A stretch of 64,000 bases of DNA from assembly GCF_900129455.1 (NCBI RefSeq), contig NZ_FQVU01000004.1, positions 372,001-436,000 of the forward strand, given 5' to 3'. Of the stretch, positions 60,364-64,000 are shown piece by piece (positions within the stretch are counted from its first letter, which is position 1; each line of letters opens with the position of its first letter). Both the position numbers and the translations under genes were made by a program. The notes beneath the pieces are model-generated. The model was not told where the DNA came from. It worked only from the letters and a program-made list of their open reading frames with translations, and made no database searches. This DNA is from Jatrophihabitans endophyticus (GTDB lineage Bacteria; Actinomycetota; Actinomycetes; Mycobacteriales; Jatrophihabitantaceae).

Positions 60364-60975
60364 ATGACCACGTCCACGACGTACACCCGACTCGACAGCG
60401 GTGGCGGGGTGCCCGCCCATGCGGCGCGCGCGATCGCCGACGTCGCGGCGGGGAACGGGCTCGTGGACGTCCCGGTGCGCCGCCTCGACCAGGCCGAGCT
60501 GCTCGCGCTCGCCGCGTCGGTCGCGGCTCGCCCCGAGCAGTGGCGCGAGCACCTGCGCTTCCCCGGCACCGACGACCCCGCCGACGACACCGGCCGCCAC
60601 TACGTCTGCCTGTCGCGTGACGAGCACGTCGACGTGTGGCTGCTCTGCTGGACGCCGGCCGACGACACCGGCTGGCACGACCACGACGTCTCGTCCGGCG
60701 CGGTCGCGGTGGCGCAGGGCCGGCTCGTCGAGCACAACCTGGGCGTCGGCCGCCCCGAGGTGCGCACCGAGGTGCCGGCCGGGCAGGTCTACAGCTTCGG
60801 CCCCGACCACATCCACCGGCTGAGCGGCCTCGACGACGCGAGCGTCAGCATCCACGTCTACTCGCCGCCGCTGCAGACGATGGGGCAGTACGTCGTCGAC
60901 GACCACGGCGTCCTGCACCGCACGTCGGTCACGTACGCCGAGGAGCTGCGGGCGCTGGCGGAGGTTCCGGCATGA
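60364..60975 (+). CDS. Cysteine-dioxygenase-like cupin
   Basis: 203 residues. The iron ligands expected of the CDO type I fold are His105 and His107 in TGWHDHDVSSGAVAV and a third His in PDHIHRLSG (His149 or 151). Cysteine dioxygenase oxidises thiols such as cysteine or 3-mercaptopropionate to sulfinates with O2. I prefer the ATG at 60364 over 60355, because the latter overlaps its own ribosome site. It is the first gene of the LacI-regulated operon and overlaps the next gene by four bases (ATGA). Which thiol it uses is not visible. Confidence 0.82.
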   Translation: MTTSTTYTRLDSGGGVPAHAARAIADVAAGNGLVDVPVRRLDQAELLALAASVAARPEQWREHLRFPGTDDPADDTGRHYVCLSRDEHVDVWLLCWTPADDTGWHDHDVSSGAVAVAQGRLVEHNLGVGRPEVRTEVPAGQVYSFGPDHIHRLSGLDDASVSIHVYSPPLQTMGQYVVDDHGVLHRTSVTYAEELRALAEVPA

Positions 60976-62198
60976 GCCAGGGTCCGGCCTACGAGTCCGA
61001 GGACGTCCTCGATCTCGTCGTCGTCGGCGGCGGGGTGATGGGGCTGTTCACCGCCTATCACGCGTCGGCCGCCTTCGACCGGGTCGTCGTGCTGGAACGC
61101 GGCACCGTCGGCGATCCGACCACGGCCTCGTACGGCCGGACCCGCTCCTACCGCAAGGACTACCTCGATCCGCTGTACGTCCGTCTCGCCGACGACGCGA
61201 TGACGCTGTGGTCGCAGTTCGAGCGCGAGACCGGCACCGACGTCCTCGTCCGCTGCGGGTGCATGAACATCGCGTCCGCCGCCGTCACGCCCGACCTCGC
61301 CGACACCTACGCGCAGCGCAGCACCGACGTCATGGCGCGCCTCGGCGTCGCGCCCGACCTGCTGCGCGACGACGAGATCGCCGCGCGGTACCCCTACCTG
61401 CGCGCCGACCTCGCCCACCTCGACCCCGCCGCCGGGCTCGTGGACCTCGCCGCGGTCACCGGCGCGCTGACCCGCACGCTCGCCGCGCGCAAGGTCGCCG
61501 TCCACGAACGGGTGGAGACGACGGCCGTCGTACCCGACCTCGACCTCGTCCGCGTGCAGACCGACATCGGCGAGTTCACCGCGCGGTCCGTGGTGATCAC
61601 CGCCGGTCACGGGACGAACGACGTCCTCGCCGCCGTTCCCGGGTGCGACCTGCAGGTGCCGCTGACGAAGGACCGGCCGAGCGAGGCCAAGTACTTCGTC
61701 CCGCCGGCCGGCGAACGGCACCGCTACACCGCCGACGCCATGCCGGTCATCGCCTACCTCGACACGGGCGTGTACGTGCACCCGATCGTCGACGGCGTGA
61801 TCGACGCGGTGAAGGTCGGCTACTACAACCCGCCGGACATCCCGCGCGACCGCACCGGCGTCAGCGACATCGCCGACTTCGTCGCCAAGGTGATGCCCGG
61901 GCTGGCCGACGCTTCGGCGAGCGACGTCCGCGACGTCGACCAGTGCGACTACGACCTCGTCGCCGACGACGAATTCGTCCTGGGTGCCGTGCCCGGCGCG
62001 CCGCACGTGTACGTCGGCGTCGGCTGGCGCGGCACCGGGTACAAGTTCGCGCCGTGGGTGGGCCGCACCCTGTTCCAGCTCGCGCTGCAGGACGGCACCG
62101 TCTACGACATCGCGCGCTTCGACCCGAGCCGGTTCACCGATCCCACCGTCGCCGCCGCCGCCGACGGGCCCACCGCACCCGAGGAGGACGCGAGATGA
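60972..62198 (+). CDS. FAD-dependent oxidoreductase, monomeric sarcosine-oxidase-like
   Basis: 408 residues. The FAD motif is LVVVGGGVMGLFTAYHASAAFDRVVVLERG (residues 15-44), and TASYGRTRSYRKDY follows as in MSOX-type amine oxidases. Cys325, in VDQCDYDLVADDEFVLG, aligns with the covalent-FAD Cys of monomeric sarcosine oxidase, and the C-terminal GWRGTGYKFAPWVG segment is also typical. It should oxidise an N-methyl or secondary amino compound with O2, giving formaldehyde and H2O2. The substrate is unknown. It overlaps both neighbours by four bases. Confidence 0.87.
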   Translation: MSQGPAYESEDVLDLVVVGGGVMGLFTAYHASAAFDRVVVLERGTVGDPTTASYGRTRSYRKDYLDPLYVRLADDAMTLWSQFERETGTDVLVRCGCMNIASAAVTPDLADTYAQRSTDVMARLGVAPDLLRDDEIAARYPYLRADLAHLDPAAGLVDLAAVTGALTRTLAARKVAVHERVETTAVVPDLDLVRVQTDIGEFTARSVVITAGHGTNDVLAAVPGCDLQVPLTKDRPSEAKYFVPPAGERHRYTADAMPVIAYLDTGVYVHPIVDGVIDAVKVGYYNPPDIPRDRTGVSDIADFVAKVMPGLADASASDVRDVDQCDYDLVADDEFVLGAVPGAPHVYVGVGWRGTGYKFAPWVGRTLFQLALQDGTVYDIARFDPSRFTDPTVAAAADGPTAPEEDAR

Positions 62199-63244
62199 CC
62201 CGATCCCCCGCGAGCCGGCCGTCGGCCCGCACCTTCGAGCAGCGGCTCGCCGACGGCGTCATGGTGGGCGCCGAGGGCTACGTCTTCGAGCTGGAGCGTC
62301 GCGGCTACGTCAAGGCCGGCCCGTACGTCCCGGAGGTCATCCTCGACGCGCCGGACGCGCTGCGGCAGCTGCACCGCGAGTTCCTGCGCGCCGGTGCCGA
62401 CGTGATGGTGGCGCTGACCTACTACGCACACCGCGAGAAGCTGCGCGACGTCGGCCGCGGCGACGACCTGGAGCCGATGAACCGGCAGGCCGTCCGCATC
62501 GCCAACGAGATCGCGGCCGAGGGCGGCGCGCTCGTCGCCGGCAACATCTGCAACACGTGGTGCTACGACCCGGCCAACCCGGCCGAGTCCGGCGCGATCG
62601 TGCGCGACCAGTACCGCGAGCAGCTCGGCTGGGCGGTCGAGGAGGGCGTCGACTTCGTCATCAGCGAGACCAACGACTTCCTCGGCGAGGCACTCGTCGG
62701 CCTCGAGGTCTGCCAGGAGCTCGGCCTGTCGGCCATGGTCACGCTCGCGAGCGTCCGACCGGACACCACCTACGACGGCTACGACTACGTGGAGGCGTGC
62801 CGCCGGCTGGCGGACGCGGGCGCCGCGGTCGTCGGGCTCAACTGCTCGCGCGGACCCGCCACCATGCTGCCGCTGCTCGAGCGGATCCGGGACTCGGTCG
62901 ACGTCCCGGTCGCCGCGCAGCCGGTGCCCTACCGCACCGACGACGCGACCCCGGCCTTCGAGTCGCTCACGGGTGCCGACGGCGGCCGGCTGTTCCCCGT
63001 CCGGCTCGAGAGCGCCGGCCACACCCGCTTCGAGATGGCCGAGTTCGCCCGCGAGGCGCAGGCCATCGGCATCGACTACGTCGGCATCTGCTGCGGCGGC
63101 TCACCGCACCTCGTCCGCGCGATGGCCGAGGCCATGGGACGGGAGACACCGGCCAGCCGGTACTCGCCCGCGCTCGACCTGCACCCGGTCCTCGGCGAGG
63201 GGCACAACGACGTCATGGGCGACTGGAGCGCCACCGCCTCCTGA
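62195..63244 (+). CDS. Homocysteine S-methyltransferase-family protein (BHMT-like)
   Basis: 349 residues. The zinc ligands of betaine-homocysteine methyltransferases are present: Cys217 in GLNCSRG and Cys299-Cys300 in VGICCGG, the same numbers as in human BHMT. The N-terminal (beta/alpha)8 barrel signature LTYYAHREKLRDVG and the SETNDFLGEAL segment fit. BHMT-type enzymes take a methyl group from a betaine or sulfonium compound and give methionine. The donor is not known here, since the family also uses dimethylsulfonium or S-methylmethionine. The ATG at 62195 overlaps the previous stop. A long hairpin follows. Confidence 0.88.
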   Translation: MTRSPASRPSARTFEQRLADGVMVGAEGYVFELERRGYVKAGPYVPEVILDAPDALRQLHREFLRAGADVMVALTYYAHREKLRDVGRGDDLEPMNRQAVRIANEIAAEGGALVAGNICNTWCYDPANPAESGAIVRDQYREQLGWAVEEGVDFVISETNDFLGEALVGLEVCQELGLSAMVTLASVRPDTTYDGYDYVEACRRLADAGAAVVGLNCSRGPATMLPLLERIRDSVDVPVAAQPVPYRTDDATPAFESLTGADGGRLFPVRLESAGHTRFEMAEFAREAQAIGIDYVGICCGGSPHLVRAMAEAMGRETPASRYSPALDLHPVLGEGHNDVMGDWSATAS

Positions 63245-63251
63245 CCCGCCC

Positions 63252-63299
63252 GATCGTGGACCCGACTGCTCGCTCCGGCGGCGTGTCGGTCCACGATCG
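63252..63299. terminator. Long hairpin, family copy 4
   Basis: Outer arms GATCGTGGACC and GGTCCACGATC are intact, the inner stem is imperfect (a bulged C and diverged centre). It lies between the convergent BHMT-like and AIM24 genes, in the same type of position as copies 1 and 3. Confidence 0.7.
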
Positions 63300-63305
63300 G
63301 TGTGG

Positions 63306-64000
63306 CTAGTCTCGGCTGCCGCCGAAGATCCCGCCCAGGCTCGCCGGGCCGGTGTCGTCGCCACGCTTGGCGTTCTTCGCCAGCGCGCCGGCCAGGGCCC
63401 CGAGGGTCATCGACTGCAGGATCACCTGGCCGTTGCCCGACAGCGTCGCGAGGTTGAAGCCCTCGCCGCCGAACATCGCGTTCATGACGCCCTGCCGGTT
63501 CAGTGCGCCGACCCGCTCGATGCCGTAGGAGATGTTGTGGTCCCACGCGACCACGCAGCCGGTGTCGACCTTGAGCCGGCCGCCGTAGTCGGCCGGGTTG
63601 ATCTCGATGAAGTTGCCCGCCCCGGCGATGATCAGGCTGCCGCGTCCGGTGAACTTCTCGAGCACGAACCCCTCGCCGCCGGAGAATCCCTGTCGCAGCC
63701 CCGAGAACGCGACGTCGAAGTTCACCCCGGCCTCCGCGGCCACGAAGGCGTCCTTCTCGGCGAACCACGTCGTCGCGCCGTCGAGCTCCAGGACCCGCAT
63801 CTCGCCGGGGAGGACCCCGGCCAGTGCGAGCAGCCCGTCGCCGCCGGTCGAGTGGAAGTGGCAGAACGCGAACGACTCGCCGGCGAGCATCCGCTTGCCG
63901 GCATCCATCGCCCCGCGCAGCAGACCGCCGAGACCGCCCGCGCCGCCGGCGGGACCACCGGCCGGGCCACCGCCCGGCTGACCACCTCCGCTGGGCTGGC
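63306..64000 (-). CDS. AIM24-family protein (5' truncated by the window)
   Basis: The visible part is about 231 residues, ending at the stop at 63306. From 63908 the sequence reads AGKRMLAGESFAFCHFHSTGGDG, then AEKDAFVAAEAGVNFDVAF, GFSGGEGFVLEKFTGRGSL and IEINPADYGGRLKVDTGCVVAWDHNISY, the beta-helix-like AIM24 domain (TIGR00266). The frame continues past the internal ATG at 63908 as a Gly/Pro-rich linker (QPSGGGQPGGGPAGGPAGG) to the window edge, so the true start is outside and 63908 is not the start. The role is unknown. Confidence 0.85.
   Translation of the reverse strand, partial: QPSGGGQPGGGPAGGPAGGAGGLGGLLRGAMDAGKRMLAGESFAFCHFHSTGGDGLLALAGVLPGEMRVLELDGATTWFAEKDAFVAAEAGVNFDVAFSGLRQGFSGGEGFVLEKFTGRGSLIIAGAGNFIEINPADYGGRLKVDTGCVVAWDHNISYGIERVGALNRQGVMNAMFGGEGFNLATLSGNGQVILQSMTLGALAGALAKNAKRGDDTGPASLGGIFGGSRD

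Overview
The window is about 64 kb of very GC-rich DNA with many GTG starts, 4-base start/stop overlaps and dense tandem operons. Gene content points to an actinomycete (Actinomycetota): a fused ChlI/ChlD-type ATPase beside CobN instead of CobS/CobT subunits, an F420-type LLM oxidoreductase, a SigE-family ECF sigma factor, an SCO6745-like protein and an srs-like type III polyketide operon. I cannot name the species. No tRNA, rRNA, CRISPR array, insertion sequence or prophage was seen.

Layout. (1) 1-8.4 kb: the 3' end of an Ig-repeat secreted protein, an ECF sigma factor with a membrane partner, a UvrA paralogue, a KAS III enzyme, a pentapeptide-repeat protein, a DUF2630 protein and a WcbI-like protein. 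(2) 8.4-15.2 kb: a methyltransferase and four overlapping glycosyltransferase genes, probably for a surface glycan or glycosylated product. (3) 15.4-40.0 kb: a nearly complete aerobic cobalamin locus: cobN, cobG, cobH, cobIJ, cobK, cobF, cobM, cobL, the cobalt uptake pair cbtB-cbtA, a FhuF-like 2Fe-2S protein, a ChlI-ChlD ATPase, cobO, cobB, an aminotransferase, a cobA-cobU fusion, cobS, a histidine phosphatase, a bluB-cobT fusion, cobD and cobQ. Two cobalamin riboswitches (before cobN and before cbtB) link cobalt insertion and cobalt uptake to the vitamin level. The step with no recognisable enzyme is corrin-cobalt reduction (CobR); the FhuF-like protein is a candidate. (4) 40-46.4 kb: MOSC, flavodoxin-like, Rieske/DUF2231, LLM and GH15 proteins and two unrecognised genes. 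(5) 46.5-50.4 kb: type III PKS, ICMT-like methyltransferase, FAD monooxygenase and an SCO6745-like protein, matching the phenolic-lipid srsABC layout. (6) 50.5-56.5 kb: a 1504-residue secreted protein with ten Fn3-like modules and an OmpA-like end, plus small secreted and membrane proteins and a nucleotidyltransferase. (7) 56.5-59.2 kb: MarR regulator, MFS exporter and alpha/beta hydrolase with visible operator repeats. (8) 59.3-63.2 kb: a LacI regulator divergent from a three-gene operon (cysteine-dioxygenase-like cupin, sarcosine-oxidase-like flavoprotein, BHMT-like methyltransferase), then a partial AIM24 gene.

The most unusual non-coding structures are a four-copy family of long hairpins at gene 3' ends, with compensatory base changes between copies, and an 11-bp-periodic, doubly self-complementary array between the cobN riboswitch and cobG. 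The LacI-controlled demethylation/thiol-oxidation operon is the best candidate for an uncharacterised pathway.
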